DNA of 64,000 nucleotides from Pratylenchus scribneri (GCA_030063045.1 JAQSEB010000042.1:62001-126000); one strand, 5' to 3'; counted from the first letter of the stretch, positions 1 to 12,524 are shown. Notes: generated by a model from the letters alone, not told the origin. Numbers and translations: made by a program.

Positions 1-195
1 GTCGAATGGTATATAATTTGTCATGGTTTAAACGGTTTTGAACCAAAACCCATATGATGGTTTAAGTGGTTTAATACCCTTAATTTTCGATCAAACCATA
101 AATTATATACCAAACGATGCGCCTCGACGAGATCTATCGAATGGATATATGGTTTGGGGTCTAAGACAAATCACTAAACCGTTATAAACTTTTCT
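1..195. repeat. Foldback repeat, cut by window edge
   Basis: Two arms in inverted orientation (about 3-35 and 95-125) read GAATGGTATATAATTTG and its near complement, and an inner pair surrounds the TGGTTTAA motif. The same arrangement, ending in an ACGAGATCTATCGAATGG-like stretch, occurs in the elements at 12008-12433 and 57146-57517. Because it touches position 1, its outer end and target duplication cannot be seen. Confidence 0.6.
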
Positions 196-341
196 GCATT
201 CTCTTTTATATTTTTCAATATTATTTTATGCAAATTAGATACCATCCTTTTAATAAATATTAGAAATCAGAAATTTAATATTAAAAATTCGATAAGTATA
301 ATTTTCGAATAAAATGCTATTAAAAAATCAAATTAATTTAC

Positions 342-2383
342 AGTGATTTGTTGAGAATTTGCACCTCATAAAAGAAGGCAATTCTTGGTTTATTAATGCA
401 CCTCAAATTGAATGATGGAATAGGCGAAATTGCACGAATACAATTCCACGCTAAAATAATAATTAAATAAATAAGAATTTATTTTAGCTTTAACAATTTG
501 ATGAGCCAAATTGCTTTAGGATGAGTCCATCCTCGGAAATGGTCACTTTCTGAGCGCAATCCTTTCCATTGAATTTGTATTCCATCCAATCATATTTAGT
601 CCATTCAATTCCATCAATTTGTTCAGTAAAAATGGCCAACTGAAATTTACAACAAAGGAAAAATTGGTAATACTTAAATAAGTTAAAAATATTTCCTTTA
701 ATTTAAATCGATTTTATTATTTCAATTAAAGTGCATCAATTTTACCTCTTTAATTTGCTTCTCCAATTCGCGGGTCTTTGCTTTCAATAATTCATTTTCC
801 TCTGTCAGTCCAGCAATTTGATCATGAGAAAAGTTTTTTTTGTCCCCAAAATCGGTTCTTTTTGTCCCCAAAGTGGTTTTTTTGTCCCCAACTTTTAAGT
901 AGTTTTTTTTGTCTCCAAAATCGGTTCTTTTTGTCCCCAAAGTGGTTTTTTTTGTCCCCAACTAATAAAAATTTGTTTTTCACGTTGTAAATGATATAAA
1001 ACGGTTTTACAACACCCCAAGGGTGCGCGGAAGTCAAAAGGAGGTGCGCGGGATATGTCCGGATATATGGGGATTAAGCCGGATATAGGGGGATTAAGCC
1101 GGATTAAGCCCCGGAATGGACAGGAAATGGTCCTAAGGGCCAGTGGAAGGTCGGGTAGAGCCTGAGAGTGCGCGGGATATAACCGGATATATGGGGATTA
1201 AGGTTGGGGGATTAAGCCGGATTAAGCTTAGCTAGGGGCTAGGGATTAGGGTTATGGTTAGGGGCGGCATGGGATCTAGGGGCTAAGGGTTTAGGGGTTC
1301 GGAGCACGCGGGAGCGGGATATAGCCGGATATATGGGGATTAATGTGGATATAGGAGGATTAAGCCGGATTAAGCCTATTTAGGGATTAGGGTTAGGGCC
1401 AGGATGACCAATCAAGAGTCATCAGTGGCTCCGTATAGGGATTAGGGCCTAACCTACATCTATTTCGGGTCTTAATCCGACTTAATCCCCCTATATCCAC
1501 CTTAATCCCCCATATCCGGCTTAATCCTGTGCAGTCTCTGGGCCTCTATTACACTTCCCCGACATTCCTGTGGCCTTCCGAGCCATTTCCCGTCCATTTC
1601 GGGGCTTAATCCGGCTTAATCCCCCTATATCCGGCTTAATCCCCATATATCCGGACATATCCCGCGCACCTCCTTTTGACTTCCGCGCACCCTTGGGGTG
1701 TTGAAAACCGTTTTATATCATTTACAACGTGAAAAACAAATTTTTATTAGTTGGGGACAAAAAAAACCACTTTGGGGACAAAAAGAACCGATTTTGGGGA
1801 CAAAAAAAACCGCACCCATTTGATCATCCAATTTGGCGTTCCTTCCAGCAAATTCTTCATCTTTTTTAGCCATCAGCAGTCCTTTCAATTTATTTAATTC
1901 TTCTTTTAACCCTCCAATTTCTTTCTTTATTTCTTCAAATTCATGGCATTTTTCCACATTTTCATCAAGCATTTTTCCATTTTCTTCGACCAATTTCCCG
2001 ACTTTTTCCTTCAATCCTTCATTTTCCAACCGCATTCCCTCGAATGCTTTCATCATTTTTACTATTCCATTCTTTAATTCGGCATTTTCCTTATTCATTT
2101 CATCCAATTTATTCTCCAATTTGCCCATTTCCTTTCCCATCTGCCAGATCATTTGCGTTATTATCGTCGATTGATCTCCATTATTTGTCCTTTCATTGTC
2201 ATTGGTCATTTTCTTAATCATATCCTACATTTATAATTATTAATTTTATAATCAATTTACTTCAAATTTTTGAATTTTGTCGACTATTTGCTTCATGTCG
2301 ATTCCAATGGATGAAACCGCCGTAAAATTGGATTCATCCAGTACATCCTCAACAATAATTCCAGTGCTATTATTTGAATCCAT
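342..2383 (-). CDS. Coiled-coil plus SPRY-domain protein, 3' end unresolved
   Basis: Exons read from the sequence: 2383-2264 (MDSNNSTGI start), about 2228-1818, the continuation 825-746 beyond an inserted element, 639-495, and 450-342. The middle is a long Lys/Glu/Asn-rich heptad region (KLENKLDEMNKENAELK), a clear coiled coil. The 639-342 exons match the beginning of a SPRY domain (WTKYDWMEYKF, VTISEDGL, then IRAISPIPS and FFYEVQI) and align with the neighbouring SPRY locus at 3.8-4.1 kb. The last exon ends at a GT donor at 341-340. No further SPRY exon is visible before the window edge, where a foldback repeat begins. A 992-bp element (826-1817) sits inside a coding exon; removing it with one target duplication restores a continuous frame (LDDQ then IAGLTEENE). 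SPRY domains bind proteins; coiled-coil/SPRY proteins are often scaffolds or, in plant-parasitic nematodes, effectors. No signal peptide is seen. Confidence 0.65.
826..1817. mobile_element. Long-armed foldback element with 10-bp target duplication
   Basis: Flanked by the direct repeat ATTTGATCAT at 816-825 and 1818-1827. The arms are inverted copies of repeated GTCCCCAAA-containing blocks followed by GGATATAGGGGGATTAAG-type blocks (1060-1100 against 1590-1660). The outer left arm has more GTCCCC copies than the right. A GC-richer core holds several GGATTAGGG-like stretches. No transposase ORF is present. The 10-bp target duplication and long arms fit a Mutator-like non-autonomous element (inference). 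It interrupts the coiled-coil gene. Confidence 0.85.
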
Positions 2384-3203
2384 ATTTGTAGAATATTTTT
2401 GAGCAATTTGTTTAAAAAATTTTGTGAAAATTGGATATCTGTAAATATACATATTTTAAATTGATGAAAAAAATGAAAATTGAAGTCAGTTTTAGCCAGA
2501 TTTAAAAAATTATAATTAAAAAAATCGTTGGATTATAAGGAAAATTCTTGGCCATAAAATGGAAAAACTGGATCAAGCATATAAAATTTAATTTTACTTA
2601 AAAATTAAAAATAAGGTTGTGAAGCCTAACTATGAATAATAAATGGACTGACGAAAGAGGGAAATTGGGAGAGAAATAAAAATCACTATACTTTTTAAAT
2701 ATTAGCGTAGCGTCCATTTTGAATACTTGGGTCATCATCATTCATCATTATTACTGAGTATTAAAAATGGAAACGGAGGTGGGGGAGTTAAAGTTCATTC
2801 TTCATCCCCACAGATAGAATAAATATAGTAATTCAAAATCAACATTTTTAATTACTCATTCAGTTGATGCTTGCTTTATATGAGTAGTAATAGCAAATAA
2901 TATTCAAATATTTCCTCAAGGCCATTTCCCATCCATTCATTTCAGTAATTTATTAATTATAATTTTCCAATTTTTAATCTGGCATTGGCATTTGATGACC
3001 AATTTTAACCCATAAAATGTACATTTTTCTTCCATTGACAAAAAAATAGTTACATTTAAAGCTATTTTTATTCGTTTGAAAATTCCGAATTCAGTTTGCA
3101 ATACCTTCTAAAATGCATATTTATAATAAAAATTTGAAATGTTAAGCCTAAATTTTAGTTTATTTACTAAAAATAATTTCTCACAAATCTAACTTGCTGA
3201 AAA
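2384..3203. other. Intergenic, divergent promoter region
   Basis: AT-rich sequence between two divergently oriented SPRY loci. I see no supported ORF, RNA gene or repeat in it. Confidence 0.5.
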
Positions 3204-4675
3204 ATGCAACAAAACCATATTCATCGCCGTGGATTACCGGCTGAATTGATTAACGAATTATTCGGCTCAATGCTATTGGAAAATTCTTTTGAACTTCTGG
3301 CCAAAATGCCAAATGGCCTTTTGGCAAAGGATGTTCAAAAAATGGTCAACGCCATTAAAGAAGTGAATTGTTTAGAGAAAATTATAGAAATAAATAAATA
3401 ATGAATTTTTAGGGAATGAAGGGGAACAAATTGAAACCGAATGACGTACTGCGACACTTGCGGACCCGACACTTGCGGACGAAATGGTCTGGCGCCGATG
3501 GTGGTAAAGCTGGTGTGGAATTGTTAAGAACATTTTATTAGGCATAAAATTAGCTACAAAATGACATAAAAAGTTTAGGTCAATGTTGAATATTCACCGA
3601 GTTATGGCCAAAAAACCATTTGTTTAATTAAAATTGCGATTTTAATAATTTTTTGGCCATAACTCGGTGAATACTCAAAATTTGCAAAACCTTTTGATGT
3701 CATTTTGTAGCTAATTACATGCCTAATAATATGCAATAAACAATGCCACTCCAGCTTTACCACCTTCGGCTTCAGACCATTTCGTCCGCAAGTGTCGGGT
3801 CCGCAAGTGTCGGCCAACCATTGAATGCATGGGATTGTGGATCCAAATTGACTATTTCTGACGATGGACTGGAAGCAAAGTATAATGGCATCGCATCTGG
3901 CAAGAATTAAAATAATATTTCTTTTTAATTATTATATTTTAGAGAGGAATTCCGTTCGGGCTATTTTTCCAATTCCATCATTAAAATTGATTGGAATCAA
4001 AAAACCAACAATTAAATTTTATTTTGAAGTGGAAATAATCGAAAAAATAATTAGGTAAATAAATATTTTTCTATATTATTTTACAGAATTAAATACTATA
4101 AAATACAATTAATTTAAAAATAATTTATCTTTCTCAGGCCATATAAATTCATAACTAAATTTCCAATTGATCAATATTTTATTTTTAGTGATTGGCACCA
4201 GGATTGGCGCATTTGGATTGGATTTTGTTGTGAAGAATTTTCAATGGATGATAAATGCCGCTTATGGTGTGAGAGGCTGAATACCTAATTCAAATTCAAT
4301 TGTATTTGGGAGTAAATATGGAATATTGATTGATGGATTTTGGGACAAAGCAAATGATAATGGATATTTCAAGAAAGGCGATTTTGTTGGATTAGGCATA
4401 ATTCAGCACCCAAATTCAGCGGAATTGGAATGTTTTTTCACCGCGAATGGCCATTTCATATGTGAAATAATTTTAATTTTTTAAAAATTTGCTCATGTTT
4501 TAATTCCACTTATAAAATTAAATAATTTAAGGGAAAGCCAAATTGCTTACGAAATTTGCCGATCTTCAACTTTTCCCAGTTATTCATTTGCATTTTACTG
4601 ACGATTCAATCCGAGCACATTTTAAGAAAGAGGAATGGAAATTCAAAAATTTCAAACGTTACCTTGATATATAGA
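3204..4675 (+). pseudogene. SPRY-domain gene, frame broken
   Basis: The first exon (ATG 3204, to about 3395) encodes GLPAELINELFGSMLLEN, a short helical region I do not recognise. After a foldback element, SPRY exons follow: about 3817-3898 (NAWDCGSKLTISDDGL), 3942-4055 (VRAIFPIPS, YFEVEII), 4189-4275 (RIWIGFCCEEFSMDD), 4303-4460 (YGILIDGFW, GDFVGLGII, CFFTANG) and 4532-4675 (FADLQLFPVIHLHF to the stop). These follow the usual SPRY order to its end. Between about 4275 and 4303 the frame is lost (in-frame TGA or TAA in each reading), and the first intron would use a GC donor. The locus is therefore probably a decayed paralogue of the gene at 342-2383, though an undetected intron at 4270-4300 would rescue it. 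Confidence 0.55.
3443..3815. repeat. Foldback element, family D copy 1
   Basis: Inverted arms: GACACTTGCGGAC repeated twice at 3451-3482, with the complement repeated at 3783-3811. The inner arms TTAGCTACAAAATGACAT and ACTCGGTGAATA are also mirrored. It lies inside the SPRY locus. The family recurs at 11637-11980 beside another SPRY fragment. Confidence 0.75.
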
Positions 4676-5724
4676 ATTTGGAAAAGACGGGAAAAATGAA
4701 GATAAATTTTTCATATTTTTGTTTATTTATTTGATAAATGGTAACATTGACATTTAATATTCGTAAACAATTTAATCATTTCTCAATTTAATGGATAAAT
4801 ATAAATAAAAATAAACACAATAAATTATTTATTCATTAATATCATTTACATATAATGGGTAATGGCCACTTTTTTATTCTCTGAAATACTAAAATGTTAA
4901 AAAATTGAAGGCATGCACCGGATGGGAAGGCCACCAGAAAATCGAGGCCCAGCATTGGGCTATTGGACCATTGCCCAACTCTATATATGGGGCATCATGA
5001 GAAGAAGAGGATTCAATAATAATTGAGTTGTTGGATACACTTTTGGGATTTTTGTATGTATCAGTATTGTGTAAATTATAATTTCTCGGAATTTTCAAAG
5101 ATCATTGAATAGTAATTTGTTTTATTGGCCAAATTTGTCAATAAACGTTAATAAAAAAATTGTCTAGGTTTAATTAAATTTCATTAAATTTCTGAACAAA
5201 TATTTCTTAAGGAAAAATTTATAAAAATTTTATTCTCAATTTTTGGAAAAATGAAAAATTTAATTAGATTTTCACAGAAGTCTATTATAATCAATCAGAA
5301 AATTTATTTATATATTTCTTCAATATTTTTCTCGGAATTTACTCAAATGATTACTATTTGTTTTATTTTAATATTCATCAAAATATTTTGTTGTTTGGCA
5401 AAAAAATATTTTTGTCATTCATTTGAATAATAAATTATTTTGTGACCAATTGTTGTTGATTTACTCAGAAAGAAGACAGAAATTGGTACAAAAATTAATG
5501 CAATTTACGGCATTGGCATTTCTTCAAAAAGTGAATTAAAAATATAATTCAGCTGCTCACTAATTTAATATTAAAATTAAAATATTCTTAAGGATTTAAT
5601 AAAATTTTCCATAATTAAATTGATTAATTTTGTTTGCTGATACCAATTCGCTGAATTAGGGCCAAGAGCCCAATAGACAGATTTCCATTGCACTTTTTGG
5701 CATATATCATTTATTTACAAAAAA
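4676..5724. other. Intergenic, no gene seen
   Basis: AT-rich spacer between the SPRY locus and the chemoreceptor. The only longer open frame (minus strand, 4889-5098) has no recognisable domain or splice context. Confidence 0.5.
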
Positions 5725-8700
5725 ATGGCAATTTATCTGTTTGACCCTTCTTCATTCCAACAACTCTACAATTGTTCCCTTTATTCGGTGGATGATGTTC
5801 CATTAGAACAAAGAAGGCATCCAATTCTTGGCACAATCAGCATTGCATTTTTCCTTGTTGCAGAGGTCAGTTAGAATCAAACAGATTATGAATTGTTCAA
5901 GGAAATTTTTGTAATCGAAATTTGTGAAAACTAATAAAATTTTTAAATAAATTTTTATAAAATTTAAAATCATTTTATAGTTCCAATTAGGATGAATTAT
6001 TTAGAAAATGAATTATTGGATTTGATAGGAGAATGGCAAGAAATTATGATCAAAATAAGAAAAATTGAGAAATCTGAATTCATTTGTGCTATTTGGGCTG
6101 CTGAAGATTCTCTAAAAAATGGGTTCAACAATATATTTTTTTTTCTTTAAGAGAGAATCACGAAAATGAAAAAGGAAACAATGAACTTTTAACAATAATG
6201 CCAAAATTCGTTTTTTGGCCATAAATTTCGGTTCATTCTTAATGCTTTACATAAATTAAAAACCAAATAGTTTAATAGCATTAAAGATTGATGAAATATT
6301 GGTAAATGGGCAAAATTTGTATAGTCAAATAAATCTTATATAATTTAAAATGATTTTTTCTCCCCATAGATCCTTTATATTCCTTGCATTTTTGCCATTT
6401 CACGTTATTTGAAAGAAAGTTGCTATAAAATTTTATTCTGCATAAGTTTGTTGGATTTTTTCGCCCTTTTCTTCATTGGTTTATTGACCGGCATTTTTGG
6501 CATCCAAGGCACCGTTTTTTGTTCAGCCCCACGATTTATGTATTCGGCGGGAATGGTCGGAAATTGTTAGTTTAATTTTTGAATAAATTATATCAAATAT
6601 TTTTAATTTCAGTTTTTTATGGCTTCGAAACATTGGCTTCCATTTTGTTGGCCGCCAATCGATGTTTGGAAACAATCAATTCAAAGATTGCCGATCGTTT
6701 ATTTTCTGGCCAAAAGACATGGGTAAGCATAATTTGGAGACTTTAATTACTCTTAGGTAGGTTTTGAAGCCATTCTTTTTTTATTATAAAGCTCAAATAT
6801 TTTCGACAAAATTTTTTTAAAATTTTACAAAAATTTCTTATAATGAGAATAATTAGAAAAATAATCGAATTAACTTTTCGTAATGATAAATAATCTCTTT
6901 GACATATATCTTAATAATTAATATTGAAAATATATTGAAGTTTAAGTTCAAATTTAGAAATGAGTTAAGATTAGAACTCATCGCTTGGACTAGAAATGTT
7001 TATATAGTATAGTCAATTTTATATGGCTTATAAAAAAGAATATTTATTGACAATAAAAATTTTGCGTACTTAAATTTATTAATTCAATATTTTTTTTAAA
7101 TTTACATATCTTTGAATGAAAACCCCAAATTTTTAGAAGTAAAATCGCTTATAATTTTTCGATTAGAAAAGCTTTTATTTAGAAGACTATTCTTTATTAT
7201 TATATTGAAATAACTTTTTATAGTTTTGGATTGTCTCTGTTTGGCTTTATTCCCTTTATTTTGCAATATTTGATAAAGCCGTTGTGTTCAATTCTATCAC
7301 ATATACATGGGTTTTCAATCCCCATATGAGCTACATTGGTGGCATCGACGATTTGGTGAGAATATCCAATAAATTTTGATCATTTATATTTTGGTCATTT
7401 CCATAATAAATTTTGGCAATTGAATAGCAGTTATAATTATAAATAAATTAGAGTATTTCCTCTAATTACACCCACTTTCAATGCTCGCCGGCTCTGGCAG
7501 ACCAATTACTATCTCAGTCAAACCACTCCTTTAGAAGGAATGAGACTATCCCCCAGATAAAGTAATCCATTATATAACTGTGTATTTAATAGCCTGCAGC
7601 TGCAGGTGTCAACTGTCAACCGAAACGGATTATATGAAAATTTTAAATTTTGGCCCGAATAAATTCAAAAATGATCTTTTACAAAAATTTATATTTCAGA
7701 ATGTTAATTTAATATACCATTAATAGAAAATGTAGAACTGCTTACTTATCCGTTTTAGATGATAAAAATTTGTTTATTAACTGGTGAACTATACTTTAAT
7801 TTTGATGTGACTTAAATAACCAATAAACAAAGACGAAAATTCCAATTTCAAATCTAACTAATTATTTATCCAAAACAGTACAAATCCTATGTGGATATTG
7901 TCCATGAAGCGCTGATGGCCATTTTGATTCCATTCTTCTATTGTTTATTTTTCATTTTTTTGAATAAAAAGCAAAAAATTGCAACAAACAATAATCAGCA
8001 ACCAATAAATGGACTCGGTGGAAAGGCAAATCAGCGAAAAATTGTATTTTGAATTTTAATAATTTTTAAATTTTTAATTATTTTTTTTGAAGATTTTTAT
8101 GCAAGTTTTCCTGCTGAGTTTGTTGAATGTAACAATTTCAATTTGTTATTTATTAATGGGATTTATCGAAGTGAATGCAATGGTGACAATCATTTGTACC
8201 ACATATGGATGGCTTTTAATTCATGGTGAAAAATTAAAAATTTAATTTAAATAGAACAGTATTTATTAAAGGAAATTAGAAAGTTAAGTACGCAGATTCT
8301 GTAGCTAGTCCATTTTTTGGCCATAACTCAAAAAGGAACAAACTAATTCGTGAAAGTTAGATGTCATTTCCGAAACGTTAAATGTCTTCTAAAAAGTACA
8401 CTTTTTATATTTAAAATTTTTAGATATAGCAGCTTTTCCCTCAAAAATATCAGCTTTATTAAACTCAAAGGCATGCAAATTTTTAAAGCAATTTTTAAAG
8501 GATATCCAGTGTTCTTAATGATATCGCCTTAACTCAGAGGTCGCAGATTTTTTTACAGAAAAAAGTATATTAGCATTGAAAAATAAAGATTTTGGTATCA
8601 AAAAAAAAAGATTTTCATTTTAAGCTAATAAAAATTGATTAAAATTTTTTAAACAGTTGAGAAGAAATTTTTACAATTTTTCGCGCTACAGGCAAAAAAT

Positions 8701-9313
8701 TTAAGCAAAAAAAAGCCGCGCAGCGAAAAATTCTAACCAATTTTTCAGAATTTCAAAAAAAAGTGCAAAAAGTTCAGCAAAGTCAAAAAAAAGTACAAAT
8801 ATTTTAAAAAAGTACATATGGTACTCTGCCTTAACTTAATTGCTATCAATTCCTTACTATTAATAAGAGAGCTATAGATCAAAAATCAACGATAAATCTT
8901 ACCATACAATATCGATTTATGCATCTGGTTGAGTAAAAAATTAATTTAACATTATTTAAAAAAGTAGATTATAAACAACCTAATAAATATTAATAATAAA
9001 AATAATAATTATCCAATTTAATTGATTTTTGAGTATTTTAGATATTATTAAATTTTGATATTTAATAATTTTAATTTCCGCAGGATTGCCTCCGTTCATC
9101 TATTTGGGTCTGAATCGAACATTGCGTAAAGAATGTCTAAAAATTATTCGAAAATTGATAAAAATTGGTCCATTGAATAATAAAAAACAGGAAAATGCGG
9201 TGGCTAATGTCCATTCAAGGCATACTCAATTTATCAGCAGGAATTCAGCAATTGGAGGAAAATCACAAATTAATAATGGAATTATTATGGTGAATATTGT
9301 TGTCATAAAATAA
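5725..9313 (+). CDS. Serpentine chemoreceptor, class T-like GPCR
   Basis: Seven exons with GT...AG introns and consistent phases: 5725-5865, 6370-6565, 6613-6722, 7224-7355, 7879-8043, 8093-8225 and 9084-9313, giving 368 residues. The N-terminus has the YNCS and VPLEQRRHPILGTI signature of nematode srt receptors. Hydrophobic segments follow in order: ISIAFFLVAE, ILYIPCIFAI with FCISLLDFFALFFIGLL, a segment after FCSAPRF, ASILLAANRC, FWIVSVWLYSLYFAIF, LMAILIPFFYCLFFIF, and FMQVFLLSLLNVTISICYL with VTIICTTYGWLL. The C-terminal exon gives GLPPFIYLGLNRTLRK and a cytoplasmic tail. These are plasma-membrane receptors of sensory neurons, presumed to detect environmental chemicals. Family assignment comes from motif order; the ligand is unknown. 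Introns of about 520 and 860 bp hold no visible genes. Confidence 0.85.
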
Positions 9314-9553
9314 ATAATTTTAATTTTCTTTTTTTTTTTAATTTTTAGCCATCAGAGTAATTTAATCAAATTATTTTTAACAAGCATTTTGATATTTTTT
9401 AATTATTTTGAATTAAACTATTTATGTAAATATTGTAAAAATTTAATTTGTTATTTCTTTCAATTCTGGAATAAAATTACCCATGAATATTAAATTTAAG
9501 TTTATAAATTGGATATCATTTTAGCTCTTTATTTGAGAAGAATTGATTGGGAC

Positions 9554-10780
9554 CAGGGCTGGGGTCGAAACTCAAAAAAATCGAAATCGAAATTTGCTTC
9601 GAAATCGAAACTCACATCCAAATCGAAATCGAAATCGAAACGAAACTAAAACGTCGAAATTTCGAAAATCGAAATCGAAAATCGAAATTTTTCAAAAAAA
9701 TTTTCAATCCTTTAAAAATTGAAAAAAAAATTCAGAAAATATAAAAATGGTGAAATTTTTATCCAAAAATTATATTCAATCATATTTCAAAAAATTATTT
9801 AATATTCAGCATCAAAATTTAAAATTGTAAAGTGGCACATTTTGGTGAAGGAAAAGAAGCTTTTTCAAATTTTCTGGCGTCAAACTTTGGCGCAAATCAT
9901 TGAGAATAAAGCGGGCAGAACTGAATACTCGTTCACTCTCGACGCTGCCAACTGGAGCCGAATGGTATTTTTCATAAAGTTGATAAAGGAATGGAAATTC
10001 CGCCCGATTTGCATTCCACCAAGCCGATAGGTTCCAAATTTTGTTCAAATCCTCCATCCTCGGGCTCGGCATTTTCATTGGTAACACATTCCTCCACTTC
10101 CTTTGCTGACGAAGTGCCCGCTTCTTCTTTATATTTCACATATAATTTAATAGGTAAAATAATTAGTAAACCTTGAATCATTTCTGATATTTTCCGGTTG
10201 AAAGACAATTTGTTTTGTTGTGCCTGTTTTCGTTGTTCCACTTCTTTTTTAGCCTTTTCTCGTTGTTCATAAAGCGGTTTATGATGATTTTTCAAATGAC
10301 ATTCTAATTTGTTTGTTGCTTTTGTTGGGCCTTGATCAATAACTTTTTTGCATGTTGGCACTTTGCATTGGGCTTTTGTTGTTTTGCCAATTCTATCAAA
10401 ATAATACCACCAAGAATCTTTACCATGTTCTTTCATTTTTCCTTATTCTTAAAAAAACAAAAACAATGTAAAATTTATTGATTTAGGAATTAATTAAATG
10501 TTAATTCGAAATAATTTATTTGATATAGGATTTAGAATTATGTCAATCAAAGAGAAGAAGAATAAAATATAATTGATAAAGAAGAAAATTGAAAGTAAAA
10601 AAGGAATTCGTTTAAAAAAATACACCAAATTTTTGATTAAAACTAGCAAGGGGTCCCCCCTTTGCCTTTTTCGAAATTTTTTCGAAACTCGACGCTTTTC
10701 GAAATCGAAATCGAATCGAAACTAAAACATCGAAATTTCGACGATCGAAATCGAAAATCGAAATTTCGACCCCACCCCTG
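9554..10780. mobile_element. Internally deleted hAT transposon, 8-bp target duplication
   Basis: The direct repeat ATTGGGAC flanks it at 9546-9553 and 10781-10788. Terminal inverted repeats are CAGGG-TGGGGTCGAAA at the left and its complement ending CCCCACCCCTG at the right. Subterminal regions on both sides are arrays of ATCGAAATCGAAA-type repeats, typical transposase-binding architecture. It carries only the ends of a hAT transposase gene. Confidence 0.92.
9812..10436 (-). pseudogene. hAT transposase remnant: BED finger and dimerisation domain
   Basis: ATG at 10436 opens a BED-type zinc finger: SWWYYFDRIGK, then C..C (AQCKVPTC) and H...H (LECHLKNHH). A second block in another frame (to 9812) carries the hAT C-terminal dimerisation region: WNLSAWWNANRAEFPF, SVESERVFSSARFILND, LTPENLKKLLFL. 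The catalytic middle of about 400 residues is missing, and the two blocks overlap in different frames between 9972 and 10087, so no active transposase can be made. A truncated BED/dimerisation protein could still bind the element's ends (inference). Confidence 0.8.
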
Positions 10781-10788
10781 ATTGGGAC

Positions 10789-11209
10789 AAAGATTTAGTG
10801 AATTTGAAGCGAAATTGGTAAAAAATTATGATTAAAAAATGGAAAAATATGTCAAAGTCTGGCATTTTTCTAGCAATAACTTTCGGGCCAATTATTAAAA
10901 AATGCTCTATTTAAAGATTTATATTTATTCCAAAAAATCTAGAAAAATTGTCAAATTTGTTTAAAAATTAAAAATAATGGATTGAAGAAATATTTAACAA
11001 AGTTTGAGACCAAAATTGGTTAGAACTTAAACAACCAAAAATTGGTAGCATTTTAGAGCAAAAAAGATTACAATTCCTTATCAAATGAAGAGAAATAAAG
11101 AATTTTAAATCCAAAATTGAAATATTAAAATGGTCAAAAATAAAATAATTTATCCGAATAATTTAAAAAAAGAATAATTTTCATTTTTATCTATCATTTT
11201 TAAATTTAC
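10789..11209. other. Intergenic, no gene seen
   Basis: AT-rich spacer between the hAT element and a SPRY fragment. Nothing further is recognisable. Confidence 0.5.
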
Positions 11210-11594
11210 TTATTCAAGAACTTCTTTGAAATTTTTGAACTGCCATTTATCCATGCCAAAATTCACACGGATTGAGTAACCAGCAGCATACAAATTGACA
11301 GCTGGAAATAATTTAATATTCGTAAATTTTGTTGGTAGTTTGGCCTTCCCTGAATTTAAATTAATTATTTTTTTTTGAAAAATGAAAATTTTTCCATTCC
11401 AAGTGGAAAAACATTCCATTTTCGCATTTGGCTGACGGATTATGCCAATTCCAACAAAATCGCCATTCCTGAAAAATTCATTTCCGCTTTGAAATTCGGT
11501 GAAGGATCGATCAATCCAAATTCCTCTTTTGGTGTAGATTCCAATTGAATTATTCCCCAATCCTAGCTCTTTGCCATGCAATGGAAAATGTACT
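11210..11594 (-). pseudogene. C-terminal half of a SPRY domain
   Basis: One open frame encodes the second half of a SPRY domain: PLHGKELGLGNNSIGIYT, GIWIDRSF, GDFVGIGIIRQP, CFSTWNGKIF, LPTKFTNIKLFPAVNL and a final WQFKNFKEVLE. It aligns with the 3' exons of the 3.2-4.7 kb locus (GDFVGLGII; KFADLQLFPVIHL; EWKFKNFKRYL). The exon begins after an AG at about 11595. Upstream on its strand lie foldback elements rather than SPRY N-terminal exons, so the gene looks 5'-truncated. Where the first locus has a short intron before the KAKL block, this copy reads through without a GT donor. Confidence 0.6.
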
Positions 11595-11636
11595 TAGTTT
11601 TTTTTTCCTTTTTATCGGTTTGCCATGAGATTCTAG

Positions 11637-11980
11637 CATATTACGACATTTGCGGACGAACGGTCTGTCGCCGATGGTGGTAAAGCTGCAGTGCCAATTT
11701 ATATGACATTTTATTCGGCATTAAATTAGCTGCAAAATGACATCAAAACCATTGGCCAATATTGTATATTCACTGAGTTATGGCCAAAAAACCGTTATTT
11801 TAATTAAAATTGTGTTTTTGGCTGTTTTTTGGTCATAACTCGGTGAATATTGAACATTGGCCAATGCTTTTAATGTCATTTTGTAGCTAATTTTATGCCT
11901 TATAATATGCCATAAATAATTCCACAATAGCTTTACCACCATCGGCGCCACACCGTCTGGTTCGCAAGTGTCTGCCAATC
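11637..11980. repeat. Foldback element, family D copy 2
   Basis: Same inverted arms as 3443-3815 (CGACATTTGCGGACG against the CGCAAGTGTC complement; mirrored GTGAATATT/ACTCGGTGAA inner arms). The direct repeat GATTCTAG at 11629-11636 and 11981-11988 is a candidate 8-bp target duplication. Confidence 0.7.
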
Positions 11981-12007
11981 GATTCTAGTTTATAAATGAA
12001 CCAAATC

Positions 12008-12433
12008 GTCCGGGGTCGATTCCACAATAGACAAAGGGCGGTGCAAATATGGGCGATTCCACAATGGTGCAAATATGAAGTTTTTGGCTTCTAATAAATC
12101 AGAAACTAGTTTTAAACCTAACACACTTTATACCATTTTGTAGATCTCATCGAGACGCATCAATTGGTACATAATTTGTCATGATTTGTTCAAAATTAAA
12201 GAGTATTAAACCATGTAAACCATTTTTTCCTGATTTTGGTTTTAAACTTTTTATTTTGGGCCAAAACCATGACAAATTATATACCAATCGATGCGTCTCG
12301 ATGAGATCTACAAAATGGTATAAGGTTTGTTGGGTCTAAAACCAGTTTCTGATTTATTAGAAGTCAAAAACTTTATATTTGTACCATTGTGGAATCGCCC
12401 ATATTTGCACCATTGTGGAATCGACCTAGCACC
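12008..12433. mobile_element. Foldback element, family B, 10-bp target duplication
   Basis: Flanked by GAACCAAATC at 11998-12007 and 12434-12443. Terminal and subterminal arms repeat GGTCGATTCCACAAT and ATGGGCGATTCCACAATGG. Inner arms contain CTCATCGAGACGCATCAA and the mirror copy. No ORF is present. Mutator-like by duplication length (inference). Confidence 0.88.
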
Positions 12434-12524
12434 GAACCAAATCACAACACCAATCTTTAATTAGAAGAAAAGAAAATCAATGGATTTGGAATTAAATTAA
12501 ACAAAAATTGTCCAAATTTTCCAG

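Noticed and set aside
4889..5098. Minus-strand 69-codon ORF
   Set aside because: No domain, no splice partner, and ordinary length for chance in this region.
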